Assembly: GCF_036203305.1 (NCBI RefSeq)
Contig: NZ_CP108131.1
Span: 496,001 to 560,000 of the forward strand
From: Streptomyces sp. NBC_00190
Lineage (GTDB): Bacteria > Actinomycetota > Actinomycetes > Streptomycetales > Streptomycetaceae
Direction of reading: 5' to 3'
Length of the DNA stretch: 64,000 nucleotides
The notes below the pieces were generated by a model. It did not search any database. It had not been told where the DNA came from and was given only the letters and a program-made list of their open reading frames with translations. The position numbers and the translations under genes were made by a program. This document shows, in pieces, positions 31,918 through 40,256 of this stretch (within the stretch, counting starts at the first letter, position 1; each line of letters starts with the position of its first letter).

Positions 31918-32530
31918 CCTCGGCGCAGGGTTGTCCCTCTTGCCCCACAGGTCGTCACACGTCACATCGACGGAGAGATCCGTGCCTACGACCTGGCCTC
32001 CGGTGACCTCGGCCCCCTGACACCCGCGGCGGTGTTCCGGCCCCTCCATGGCCACCAGGCCGAGGAGGCGGACGTCTCCATCGATCTACGACGGATGGCC
32101 TACACCACACTGAACGCGGTGGTCTGCCTCACGCGCACCGGGGACATGACGTGGACTTCCCCGTTGGAACCGCACTCCGACCAGTCCTACGGCCACCGGC
32201 CCGGTTGCGCGTTCTCCCCGGGGGGAGCAGTTCGTGACGGTCCACCACGACCAGACAGACGTCGCCTTCCACCGCCACCCCGACGGCGAGGCGACACTCA
32301 CCCTCCCCATCGAGGCCTTCGGATACGACCCGGACGAAGTCTTCATCGAGTGGAGCGGCGGCTACCTGACCCCGCACACCGCCGTCGTCACGCTGGGCGG
32401 GGAGGGGGAAGACGGAGAGGACTGGTTCCGCCACCACGTCGTCGACCTGCGCACCAGCACCGTCGACGGCGAACTCACCGTCGAGGCGGAGAATCCGTAC
32501 GAACTCCACCTGCTCGGCGACGGCACCTGA
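31918..32530 (+). pseudogene. frameshifted beta-propeller-like gene
   Basis: In one frame the sequence reads GEIRAYDLASGDLGPLTP and then VSIDLRRMAYTTLNAVVCL; after the six-G run at 32220-32225 a second frame continues EQFVTVHHDQTDVAFHRHPDGEATL, YDPDEVFIEWSGGYLTPHTAVVTLGGEGED and DLRTSTVDGELTVEAENPYELHLLGDG. Both halves look like one protein of unknown family split by a one-base change in the G-run, so either a slippage mutation or a sequencing error. No start codon precedes the first half in this frame; an in-frame stop lies at 31915, so the N-terminus is lost or shifted as well. Confidence 0.6.
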
Positions 32531-32611
32531 CTCACTCCCGGCCCGACCGGCCACCCGATCCGCTGGTCCCGACGGCGACGGCTCTGATGCTTCGAGCGGT
32601 GTCGGCGAGGA

Positions 32612-32648
32612 GGGGTGGGCGGGCCCGTTGGTGCGGCCCGCCCACCCC
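32612..32648. terminator. 14-bp bidirectional hairpin terminator
   Basis: GGGGTGGGCGGGCC and GGCCCGCCCACCCC form a perfect 14-bp stem with a 9-nt loop, between the frameshifted gene ending at 32530 and the hydrolase ending at 32654 on the opposite strand. Confidence 0.7.
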
Positions 32649-32653
32649 GGCGG

Positions 32654-33913
32654 TCACCCGACGGCGACGATCTCGTTCACGATCCACGCGCCGAGTTCTT
32701 CGGTCATGGTGGTGTGTCCCTCGTTGCGGCTGGCGCACACGAAGGCGTCCAGTGCACTGTGGTCCGGTGCGATCGGCCGGTAGAGCGCCTTCGGGTCGTT
32801 GATGTCGCCGGCCGCGACGGCGCTGATGCTGGGGATGAAGCAGGACGTGCGGATGACGTCCGGGTCCACCGCATTGCGGAGAAGGGTCATGAGGAGGCCG
32901 GCGAGGCCGAAGCTGCCGGGGTCGCCGTCGGGGGTCGGCATGGTGAACAGGCCCCCGGGAGCGCCGTCGATGTCGGGCAGCCCACTGGTACGCACCAAGG
33001 TCGCCTCCTCGCCCGTCTTCTGCAGGCTGGCGACCACCTGGTCTCCCTGCGCCTGGGTCTTGAGCCACGTGTCGTGCAGCGTTTCACCGTTGCACCTCAC
33101 CGCGATCACGTCGGGCTTGACGCCGTTGCCGGCACCGGTGTCCATGCCGTTGGCGACACCGACCTTCCGGACGTTGCGCGGCCATCCCCCGAGCTCGTCG
33201 AGCGCCCGCAGGAACGCCACCCGCTCCGGTGCCTGCTGCGGGGTGTCGCCGACCTTCCCGATGTGCCACCGTGCCATCTGCTTCGCGGCGGGGCTGTTGA
33301 GCAGTCCGGAGAACTGGCGCAGGTAGGGGCCCGCGACGGGCGTGTCTCCCCACTTGTCCGCCGCGTAGTGCGTGAAGGCCTGGAGGGCGATGGGGAACCA
33401 TGCGCCCTGGTGGGGGGAGTCGTAGGAGAAGTAGAGGGACGTCTCGTGGTCGGGGAGCTTGGTGTCGTGCTCCATCTTGGCCAGCGCGTAGCGGGTGACC
33501 ATTCCGCCCATGCTGAATCCGCCCACGGCCAGCTTCGCCCGGCCCACGCGCTCGGCGAGGGCCCGGCGGATGCATTCGATGGCGGTGTCGGCGTTGTCCG
33601 CGATGGAAGCCGCGCGGTCGTCGTAGCCGAGGATGATCACATCCCGGCCTGCCGCGTGGAGTTCGGAGACGAAGCGGTAGTCGCCGTTCTCCTCCAGGCC
33701 GTGCCAGAGCTGGTCCACGTTGCTCGACCCGCTGGAGAAGCCATCGGAGAGGATGACGGGCCTGATGAGCTGCCTGCGGTTCAGCGGGCTGTAGTAGACC
33801 CAGGCCGTTCCGCCGTCGAGGCGCCATTCGTCATGCGGTTCCGGCGCGGGAGGAAACGAGGAGCGGGCTCCAGGGGCAGCCGGTCCCCAGACATCAACGA
33901 CAGGTGCAGACAT
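32654..33913 (-). CDS. alpha/beta hydrolase family protein
   Basis: A 419-residue protein. The nucleophile elbow GFSMGG (in LAVGGFSMGGMVTRYAL) is canonical; a catalytic Asp and His fit to DHSALDAFVCASRNEGHTTMTEEL near the end. An N-terminal leader carries VVDVWGPAAPGARSSFPPAPEPHDEWRLDG without signal peptide. The middle lid contains an amphipathic helical insertion. The architecture resembles esterases or lipase-like enzymes that hydrolyse cyclic or fatty esters; substrate unknown. I chose ATG 33913, which gives MSAPVVD, over an upstream start at 33940. Confidence 0.75.
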   Translation of the reverse strand: MSAPVVDVWGPAAPGARSSFPPAPEPHDEWRLDGGTAWVYYSPLNRRQLIRPVILSDGFSSGSSNVDQLWHGLEENGDYRFVSELHAAGRDVIILGYDDRAASIADNADTAIECIRRALAERVGRAKLAVGGFSMGGMVTRYALAKMEHDTKLPDHETSLYFSYDSPHQGAWFPIALQAFTHYAADKWGDTPVAGPYLRQFSGLLNSPAAKQMARWHIGKVGDTPQQAPERVAFLRALDELGGWPRNVRKVGVANGMDTGAGNGVKPDVIAVRCNGETLHDTWLKTQAQGDQVVASLQKTGEEATLVRTSGLPDIDGAPGGLFTMPTPDGDPGSFGLAGLLMTLLRNAVDPDVIRTSCFIPSISAVAAGDINDPKALYRPIAPDHSALDAFVCASRNEGHTTMTEELGAWIVNEIVAVG

Positions 33914-34581
33914 GATCAGCTGACTCCTTGCACAGTTCACGGGTTCACCGAATGGCCGGTCCCGTCACGCCGTCATCGCGAGACCCGACCGCCCAACATC
34001 GTAGTTACAGAATGTACATGCATGGCTACTCAACGTGCGCGGTGCTGGGCAACCTCGACCCCGTGGCGATCGGGTGATACGGGTCTCGCGGCCGTGATCA
34101 TCCCGTACCCGGCGCGTTCCGGAGTGTGCAGGCGTCCCAGACGAGTGAGCATCCCGCCCTTCGCGGGCCGGGGCCCGTACCCCTCGGGGGACCTACACCC
34201 AGCTCAGGCCGCTCCCGCCACCGCACGCCAGGGCGCCGACTCCCTGGCCGGCCCCTTGGCCCTCGACAACCTCCTGTCGCTCAAGTTCCTCGCCCCGACG
34301 GTCCGGGACGCGAAGCGCCAGGTCGGCGGTCTCGTTTCGGGGCTGTCGCCCGCCCCGGCCAGTGCCTCCGGCCTGGGCCGCCTCTTGAAGTAGACGACGG
34401 AAGGATCCGACCCGCGGCACGCGCACCACGAGCCTGCCCCGCCCGCTCCCCCGGCGGCAGATCCCGACGGATCGCGCGATGCAACGTCGTCAACGGCGGT
34501 CGGCCGGTCGAGCAGCTCGCCGCCGAACCGGGCCGCCTCCGCACCATCGGCCGCACCAACCCGCCGCGGGCCGACCGTACG
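33914..34581. other. long intergenic stretch with one C-terminal gene remnant
   Basis: Around 34190-34393 the plus strand ends an open frame with LAGPLALDNLLSLKFLAP and SGLGRLLK before a stop. It resembles the tail of a small exported protein, but I cannot define its start; its upstream frame runs through the antisense of the hydrolase and is not real. Nothing else in this region is convincing. No repeat longer than 12 bp was seen. Confidence 0.35.
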
Positions 34582-35391
34582 TCAGTACGCGCCGAACGAC
34601 CAGAAGACGCCCACCTCGTCGTCAGCCACCGCGATCAGGCCCAGATCGTCGAACAGGTCGAGGCCGTTGAGGTACGCGGAGGTGAGGAAGCAATGGGAGC
34701 GGGTGCCTTGGAGGCCTGCCGCGAGGAAGTCCGGGGCCGGGTCAGAGGCGGCGGCCGTCGCGTTGGTCCAGTAGCTCGCGGTGGGTCCGTACCGGTCGAG
34801 CAGGGTTCGGGCGTCCGCCAGGACCGCGTCCCGGTCGGGGCGCAAGCGGACGGGGGCGGGTTCCGACTGCCATTCCTCGGTCATGACGGCGAGCGCGGCG
34901 ACCGCTGCCCGCGCCTCCAGGGGGTACAGGCGGTCGGGGAACTGTGATGCGGCCGGCGGGTCGAAGGGGTACGCGGGCACGGAGAGGCGGGCGGTGTCGT
35001 TGAGGTCCCAGTCCAGTCGGACCCAGCCTCGGGGGTCGTCGACCTGTCGGTGCAGCACGGCGAGCACGTCGTGCGCCCAGTCCTGGTGCCGACGGGGGCC
35101 GGTGGCCGCGAAGGTGTAGACGTCGTCGAGCAGCCGCAGAGCCGCCGCGTTCCAAGGGCAGCGGCGGCTGCGGAACTCCGTCAGCAAGCTGCCGACTTGG
35201 CGGGCGAAGACGTCCTTCGGCTCGCGGGGGATGCTCCGGAGCCGGTCGAGGGTCCAGTGAATTGTCTCGCCCGTTCCTGCTTCGGCGAGGCCGGCGGGGC
35301 CCTCCGGGAGCGGGAGGTCCGCTCCGTACCAGAGGGCCTCCAGATGGGCGTCGAGCAGGTCGAGGGCGAGCCGGTCGGCAGGCAGGGGCAT
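34582..35391 (-). CDS. hypothetical protein, 269 aa
   Basis: A soluble mostly helical protein (DRLALDLLDAHLEALWYGADLPLPEGP; VLADARTLLDRYGPTASYWTNA) with a Trp-rich core and no signal peptide or recognisable motif. The codon use is ordinary for the genome and the frame is long, so it is a real gene, but I recognise no family. The start ATG at 35389-35391 precedes MPLPADRLALD. It lies in a minus-strand series with the next four small genes and may share a transcript with them, though gaps are small rather than overlapping. Confidence 0.65.
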   Translation of the reverse strand: MPLPADRLALDLLDAHLEALWYGADLPLPEGPAGLAEAGTGETIHWTLDRLRSIPREPKDVFARQVGSLLTEFRSRRCPWNAAALRLLDDVYTFAATGPRRHQDWAHDVLAVLHRQVDDPRGWVRLDWDLNDTARLSVPAYPFDPPAASQFPDRLYPLEARAAVAALAVMTEEWQSEPAPVRLRPDRDAVLADARTLLDRYGPTASYWTNATAAASDPAPDFLAAGLQGTRSHCFLTSAYLNGLDLFDDLGLIAVADDEVGVFWSFGAY

Positions 35392-35395
35392 TTCG

Positions 35396-35599
35396 TCACT
35401 CTAAGCGTTGCCCCGTAACCGATCTTGCGGTATCCCCATGCCCGGTAGGCGGCGCGGCCGACGCCGCCTCGCTCGCCGGGTGGACGTTCAACAGCACCCG
35501 CTCGGCTCCGATGACGTCGAGCAGCTTGAACGCGTCCTCGGCCTGCACCGCGGCCGAGCCGTCCATGCGTTCTATCGCGGTGATCCCTTGCTGCGTCAT
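35396..35599 (-). CDS. small hypothetical protein, 67 aa
   Basis: Sixty-seven residues beginning MTQQGITAIERMDGSAAVQAEDAFKLLDVIGAERVLLNVHP. The first half looks like a short helix-strand piece and the second half is unstructured. It could be a fragment of a larger protein or an independent short gene. A nearby ribosome site is GAGAGGGA. Uncertain. Confidence 0.35.
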   Translation of the reverse strand: MTQQGITAIERMDGSAAVQAEDAFKLLDVIGAERVLLNVHPASEAASAAPPTGHGDTARSVTGQRLE

Positions 35600-35688
35600 G
35601 TGGTTCCCTCTCGAACGGTCACGCCACGGCAGCCATGTCGGAGTCTCTCAGGTATCCGCTCCGCACTTGGTGCGCGTCCCAAGCGCCT

Positions 35689-36120
35689 TTAGCGGGACAG
35701 CCCTTGGGGCGTGGGCGATGCCTCGGTGAGCGACATCCAGTGCCGGAGGGTCTTCTGATGGGAACCGGTAGCCGTGCCTTCGGCGACTGCCTCCGCGTCC
35801 ACGACGGAGCAGGGCGCTCCGGAGCGTGTGAGTAGGACGAGCGGCCACTCGGGGCCCGTACCTGGCCCCGCTGCGTCGAAGGCGGTCCAGTCCCAGGGCC
35901 CGTCGAATTGCCATGCCCGCCCGGCGGCGTCGGCGACCTCATCGCCCGGCCGGAGAAACGCGTAGGGCCGCATCAGCAGCTCAAAGGTGAACGGGATCCC
36001 GTCGCCCGGGTGAAGGGTGTAACCGGTGCCGTTGAGATGGCTGCCGTCCGGAAACTCCTTGTACGACAGACCGCGGTGCAGCACGTGACTCCGGCCGGTC
36101 AGCAGGCGATCGTGACCCAC
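35689..36120 (-). CDS. hypothetical protein, 143 aa
   Basis: Begins at the GTG complement of 36118-36120 (MGHDRLLTGRSHVLHRGLSYKEFPDGSHL) and contains GDGIPFTFELLMRPYAFLRPGDEVADAAGRAWQFDGPWDWTAFD, a beta-rich pattern that resembles small actinobacterial proteins of unknown function (perhaps DUF402-like in loose terms). It overlaps the end of the next upstream gene by 22 nt, indicating an operon with the genes at 36099 and 36518. Confidence 0.6.
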   Translation of the reverse strand: MGHDRLLTGRSHVLHRGLSYKEFPDGSHLNGTGYTLHPGDGIPFTFELLMRPYAFLRPGDEVADAAGRAWQFDGPWDWTAFDAAGPGTGPEWPLVLLTRSGAPCSVVDAEAVAEGTATGSHQKTLRHWMSLTEASPTPQGLSR

Positions 36121-36518
36121 TTGTGCACGGGGTAGGTACGGGTGGAAGTGTCGCTGGCGCTCGACAGGATGTCGAGTTCGGCGCCGGTGGGCGGGGCGAT
36201 CAGCCGGAACGTCAGCCAGGCATCACCGGTGGAGTCGGCGGTGCCGGACGCTTCCGAGGTGTAGCCCTTCCGGCCGGGGATCCAGTAGTCGGCCCAGACC
36301 GGCTGCCCCGCGAACTTGGTCGAGTAGAAGGCGTCATGCGAGAGGTGCACGGTCACGTCCACCGCGCGGACCCAGACCGGCCGTCCCCCGATGCGGAGGT
36401 TGATGGTGGTGCACTGCTGGAAGACCGTGGTGTAGGAGTGGCCGTTCCCCTGCACGGCCGCACTCGTATTGTGCCGGTGTGCGCGGTGGGCACCCAGTGC
36501 ACATCGCACGACGCCCAT
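36099..36518 (-). CDS. small beta-rich protein, probably partly exported, 139 aa
   Basis: MGVVRCALGAHRAHRHNTSAAVQ runs into TVFQQCTTINLRIGGRPVWVRAVDVTVHLSHDAFYSTKFAGQPVWADYWIPG and ends SDTSTRTYPVHKWVTIAC. Two Cys (QQC and terminal IAC) could form a disulfide. I recognise no family. The ATG overlaps the stop of the upstream membrane gene in an ATGA junction, which fixes this start and shows coupled translation. A separate signal peptide is not evident, so it may be cytosolic or anchored via the coupled membrane protein. Confidence 0.55.
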   Translation of the reverse strand: MGVVRCALGAHRAHRHNTSAAVQGNGHSYTTVFQQCTTINLRIGGRPVWVRAVDVTVHLSHDAFYSTKFAGQPVWADYWIPGRKGYTSEASGTADSTGDAWLTFRLIAPPTGAELDILSSASDTSTRTYPVHKWVTIAC

Positions 36519-37168
36519 CAGGCGACGAGCGCGTAAATGCTGCTGCTGGTCAGCCAGAGTCCGGCCAGCAGCGCGAGGGTGACGATCAGCTGGTCCTGGT
36601 GATGCTCGAGCCAGGTCCGCAGAGCGTTCAGCCGAGCCTGCGCGGCGTCCGGCGCCCAGACGGTGTAGAGCTCCATGACCAGAAGGCTGAGGGTGGCCAG
36701 CAGGCAGTAGCCGGTCAGCGCGAGCCAGTCGGAGAGGGAGGAGAGGTCGGCGTCGACGACCGTGGCGGCGCCGGCACCGACCAGGGCCCACGGCTGGAGC
36801 AACCAGGCGAGTGCGGCGGAGGTGCCGAGCGAGGCGTTGTCGATGCGGGCCGTCCAGCTCGGTGGCCGGTACGGGCGGGACGGCTGCCGGAGCCGGTAGC
36901 CGCCGAACAGCACCAGGCCCACGCCGATCGCCAGCTTGGCGGCGACCGCGGCGGTTGACGGCGTGCTGTGGTGGATGGGCGGCGTCCCACCGGTCAGCAG
37001 CATGACGCAGGCGACCACCGCGACCAGGTTGACCAGCCAGGACAGCAGGAAGGCGAGCCCCTTGCGAACACCGCGGCGCGACGCGAGCAGCAGGATGAAA
37101 GCGCTGTTGTGCAGCGGCCCGAAGGTGATGGCCGCGCCGATCACGACCAGGTCGACGACCATCGGCAC
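36518..37168 (-). CDS. GAP/LysE-like membrane protein, six helices
   Basis: A 216-residue membrane protein with helices at VVIGAAITFGPLHNSAFILLLAS, AFLLSWLVNLVAVVACVMLL, AKLAIGVGLVLFGGYRLR, AALAWLLQPWALVGAGAATVV, LALTGYCLLATLSLLVMELYTVW and QLIVTLALLAGLWLTSSSIYALV. This layout fits the GAP (Sap) / LysE-type family; members help move glycopeptidolipid or export small molecules. Function here is unassigned. The ATGA overlap with the downstream small gene makes them partners. Confidence 0.7.
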   Translation of the reverse strand: MPMVVDLVVIGAAITFGPLHNSAFILLLASRRGVRKGLAFLLSWLVNLVAVVACVMLLTGGTPPIHHSTPSTAAVAAKLAIGVGLVLFGGYRLRQPSRPYRPPSWTARIDNASLGTSAALAWLLQPWALVGAGAATVVDADLSSLSDWLALTGYCLLATLSLLVMELYTVWAPDAAQARLNALRTWLEHHQDQLIVTLALLAGLWLTSSSIYALVA

Positions 37169-37713
37169 AACCGCTCCCGGAGGTCAGGGCCGCCCAGTGT
37201 CCCGGACGGGCGTCTTTGCACGGGCGGGCCGGGCGGGCAGGGGTGTCGGCGCACGCGTGGCGCCGCGTCCTGACTCTGCGGCCCTTGGCCCGACGGGTCA
37301 ACCGAGCCACGCCGGTGCCCCCGAACGCCTCTCCCCGGCCACGGACAACGGCAGGCGGTGAAAGCGGCCCTTTCGGTGGGGGTGAACATCAGCGGGTGCC
37401 CCTCCGCGCGGGGCGTTCCCCGGGCCCGCGGCACGCACGCAGCACCAGCTCGGCGATGGCGGAGACGGAGACGGAGACGGCGCTGACTATTGAGCGGGAG
37501 AGCGTCGCCACTCATCCGCGCAGTGGCTGTGACCGCCCACGAACACGGCAACAGCAAACCGGTGGTCCGGCCGCTCGGTAGTCACCGCGTACGGCAGCGC
37601 GATCACGCCGATGGCGAGGCCCAAGGCCCAAGGCCCAACAGGACGGTGTGCGGCAGCCAGTGACGGTCGACCAGGCATTGCAGGGCGTGCGAGGAACGCG
37701 GGAGCCGGGACGG
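37169..37713. other. intergenic region without a supported gene
   Basis: A weak 63-codon minus frame at 37487-37678 contains a single hydrophobic segment (ALGLAIGVIALPYAV) but lacks a convincing ribosome site; it might be a membrane-protein scrap. A short GC palindrome or terminator was not found. I see nothing else. Confidence 0.4.
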
Positions 37714-39243
37714 TCAGTCCGCCGAGGTCGCGGTAGGGGCATGGTGCAGTTCGACCATCGTGCGTACGGGAGGCGGCAGCCAGTCGCCGGCCGAGGAACG
37801 GCTATGCGAGAGCTGTTCCAGTACCTGAGTGGGCGTCGGGCGGCATTCCGGATCACGGTCAAGGCAGCGAGCTATGAGGGCGAACAGGCGGGACGGCAGC
37901 AGGCTGAGGGCAGATTCGAGGGATTCGCCGTCCTCGGACGGCACGGCCCCTGCGGCGTGGCACAGCACCATGCCGAAAGCGTAGACGTCCGTGGCAAAGG
38001 TGATCGGTGCGCCGGTGAGCTGCTCCGGGGCGAGGAAGCCCCGTGTGCCGATGACTTGATCGGTACGGGTTATCGCGGTGCCGTCGAGGGCTCGGGCGAT
38101 GCCGAAGTCGATGACGCGAGGGCCGGTGTCGGAAATGATGATGTTGCTGGGCTTGAGGTCACGATGGACGATGCCGCAGGCGTGAATGCCCTCAAGGGCT
38201 TCGGCGATACCGACGGTCAGGACCTGGAGGGTTTTGACGGGCAGAGCACCGTGCTGCCGCAGGACGTCGTGCAGCGACGGGCCGGGGATGTACTCGGTGA
38301 CCAGCCACGGCGGTTCGCTGTGTGCGTCGGCGGCGACCACCGACGCGGTGTGGAATCCTCCGACACGACGTGCGGCTTCGATCTCGCGACCGAACCGCCG
38401 CCGGAACGCGGGATCGGCAGCCAACTCAGGCTGGATGACCTTGACCGCGACCATGCGCTCCCCAGGGGAGCGACCGAGATAGACCGTCCCCATGCCGCCC
38501 TGGCCCAGCCGGGCCGTGAGCTGGTAACGGTCAATGCGGCGGGGATCGCCCTCCCGTAACGGCTGGTGCCTGGGCTGGAAATCCCCCTGGGGACGCGGCG
38601 GTGGTGCGATCGGTGCCGCCCTCTTCCCGCCGGCGATGACGGCGGCCACTTCGCGTCCTGTCTCCGCCCGTCTCAGCACGGCCGCCCGCTTATCGGCCTC
38701 GGCGCGTTCCGCCTTCTCCATCGAGTCCTGGGCAGAAGCGGATGACTCAATGGTCCCCAGCTTGACGCGGTTGACGCGGATGCCCCACTTGCCGGTGGCC
38801 TCGTCGAGGACGCCGCGCAGGGCCGCGTTGATCTCCTCACGCGAGGTCAGGGCCCACTCCAGGTCCATGCCGCCGATGATGTTGCGCAGCGTGGTGACGG
38901 TGAGCTGCTCGATGGCCTGGATGTAGCTGGCGACTTCGTACGTCGCGGCGCGGGCGTCGGACACCTGGTAGTAGATGACCGTGTCGATGTTGACGACCAG
39001 GTTGTCCTGGGTGATGACCGGCTGCGGCGGGAACGGCACGACCTGCTCACGCAGGTCGATGCGCCTGCGGATCGAGTCGATGAACGGGACGACGACGTTC
39101 AGACCCGCGTTGAGCGTGCGCGTGTAGCGGCCGAAGCGCTCCACGATGGCGGCGCTGGCCTGCGGGATCACCTGAATCGACTTGATCAGGGCGATGAAGA
39201 CCAGCACCACCAGAATGATCAGGACGATGACGATCGGTTGCAC
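37714..39243 (-). CDS. fusion of a stomatin/SPFH domain and a Ser/Thr protein kinase, 509 aa
   Basis: One continuous frame joins two unrelated modules. Residues 1-20 are a membrane helix (PIVIVLIILVVLVFIAL), 25-190 an SPFH/band-7 domain (SIQVIPQASAAIVERFGRY; FIDSIRRRIDLREQVVPFPPQ; EINAALRGVLDEATGKWGIRVNRVKLG). After EADKRAAVLRRAE the usual long coiled tail is cut short. Residues 238-480 are a Hanks-type kinase with GQGGMGTVYLG, Lys268 in AVKVI, HRDLKPSN (360-367), DFG (379-381) and GTRGFLAPEQ. I use GTG 39243, which has a GGAGG site. In effect the kinase hangs on the membrane scaffold, in place of the usual C-terminal transmembrane tail. It may phosphorylate partners at membrane microdomains. 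Confidence 0.85.
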   Translation of the reverse strand: MQPIVIVLIILVVLVFIALIKSIQVIPQASAAIVERFGRYTRTLNAGLNVVVPFIDSIRRRIDLREQVVPFPPQPVITQDNLVVNIDTVIYYQVSDARAATYEVASYIQAIEQLTVTTLRNIIGGMDLEWALTSREEINAALRGVLDEATGKWGIRVNRVKLGTIESSASAQDSMEKAERAEADKRAAVLRRAETGREVAAVIAGGKRAAPIAPPPRPQGDFQPRHQPLREGDPRRIDRYQLTARLGQGGMGTVYLGRSPGERMVAVKVIQPELAADPAFRRRFGREIEAARRVGGFHTASVVAADAHSEPPWLVTEYIPGPSLHDVLRQHGALPVKTLQVLTVGIAEALEGIHACGIVHRDLKPSNIIISDTGPRVIDFGIARALDGTAITRTDQVIGTRGFLAPEQLTGAPITFATDVYAFGMVLCHAAGAVPSEDGESLESALSLLPSRLFALIARCLDRDPECRPTPTQVLEQLSHSRSSAGDWLPPPVRTMVELHHAPTATSAD

Positions 39244-39614
39244 CGCGGCTCCCCCTCCCGTTGAGCACCCAGGCATCTGACCCAGATGACGCCCGATGAT
39301 GTTCGCGCCGAAGTGTGGCAGACCCACACGGTGTTGCGTAGCTCGGACGCTCAGATCTGACATCGATCGGCTTCGTGAAGCGCCCTGCGATACGGGGCAA
39401 CGTACTGCGTGAGCATGGGGCCGATGAGGGCTGGGCCGGCCCGTGAGCGGTGACCGCCGCCGAAACGTTCCATGCAGGTACCGAGGCCGTCCTGATCTTG
39501 CCGGGCCGGAGGCCACCGGAGGCCGCCGGAGTAGCCAGCCCGGGACTCCGTACCGGCTGCCGGACACCGGCGGCCGGTACGGGGGGAAAGGCTCTGGACC
39601 CGGAGCGGTTGAGG

Positions 39615-40256
39615 TTAGTCGGCCCGTAGCGCGGCCAGCCGCTGTTCGAACGGCACCAGCTCGAAGCCGTCCGCCGGAGCCACCGACGTGATCGCCCCCG
39701 TCAGCGAACGGGGCGCGATCGCGACGGCGGTGTCAACGTCAGGGGCGGCGGGCGCCATGAAGCGCGCCAGCTCCGCGCCCGCACGGGCGATCCGCTGCGC
39801 CAGCCCCGACTCGCCCCAGTCCTCCGAGGCCGCGTACACGGCGGTTGGCAGGACGAGCGCGCGCAGGTAGGTGAACAGGGGACGCAGAGCGTGTTCGGTG
39901 ACCAGGGAGTGCCGGGCCGTGCCGCCGGTCGCGCCGAGGAGCACCGGTTTCCCGGTGAGCGCGTCCTTGTCGATGACGTCGAAGAACGACTTGAACAGGC
40001 CGCTGTACGACGCCGCGAAAACCGGCGTCACGGCGATCAGGCCGTCCGCGGCTGCCACCGCGTCGAGCGCGGCGGCGAGTCGGGCGGGCGGGAACCCGGT
40101 GACGAAATGCCGACCGATCTCTGTCGCCAGTTCCCTCAGTTCGATCACTTCGAGCTCGGCGTCCACGTGCCCCAGCGTCACGGCCGCGAGCCGGTCGGCG
40201 AGTAGCCGCGTCGAGGAGGGCGAACTCAGACCCGCCGATACGACGATGAGCTTCAT
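39615..40256 (-). CDS. NADPH-dependent FMN reductase (CE1759 type)
   Basis: A 213-residue flavodoxin-fold enzyme: MKLIVVSAGLSSPSSTRLLADRL starts the FMN-phosphate loop, then ADGLIAVTPVFAASYSGLFKSFFDVID and KPVLLGATGGTARHSL give the standard flavin-binding segments. It supplies reduced FMN to a partner monooxygenase. Its ATG is inside the stop region of the luciferase-like gene (4-nt overlap), so the two are translated together. The gap 39244-39614 upstream of the fusion gene has no gene. Confidence 0.9.
   Translation of the reverse strand: MKLIVVSAGLSSPSSTRLLADRLAAVTLGHVDAELEVIELRELATEIGRHFVTGFPPARLAAALDAVAAADGLIAVTPVFAASYSGLFKSFFDVIDKDALTGKPVLLGATGGTARHSLVTEHALRPLFTYLRALVLPTAVYAASEDWGESGLAQRIARAGAELARFMAPAAPDVDTAVAIAPRSLTGAITSVAPADGFELVPFEQRLAALRAD

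Noticed and set aside
33940..34393. Long plus frame ending at 34393 (from 32615) as a protein
   Set aside because: Most of it is antisense to the hydrolase; only the last ~60 codons look coding and no start could be defined.
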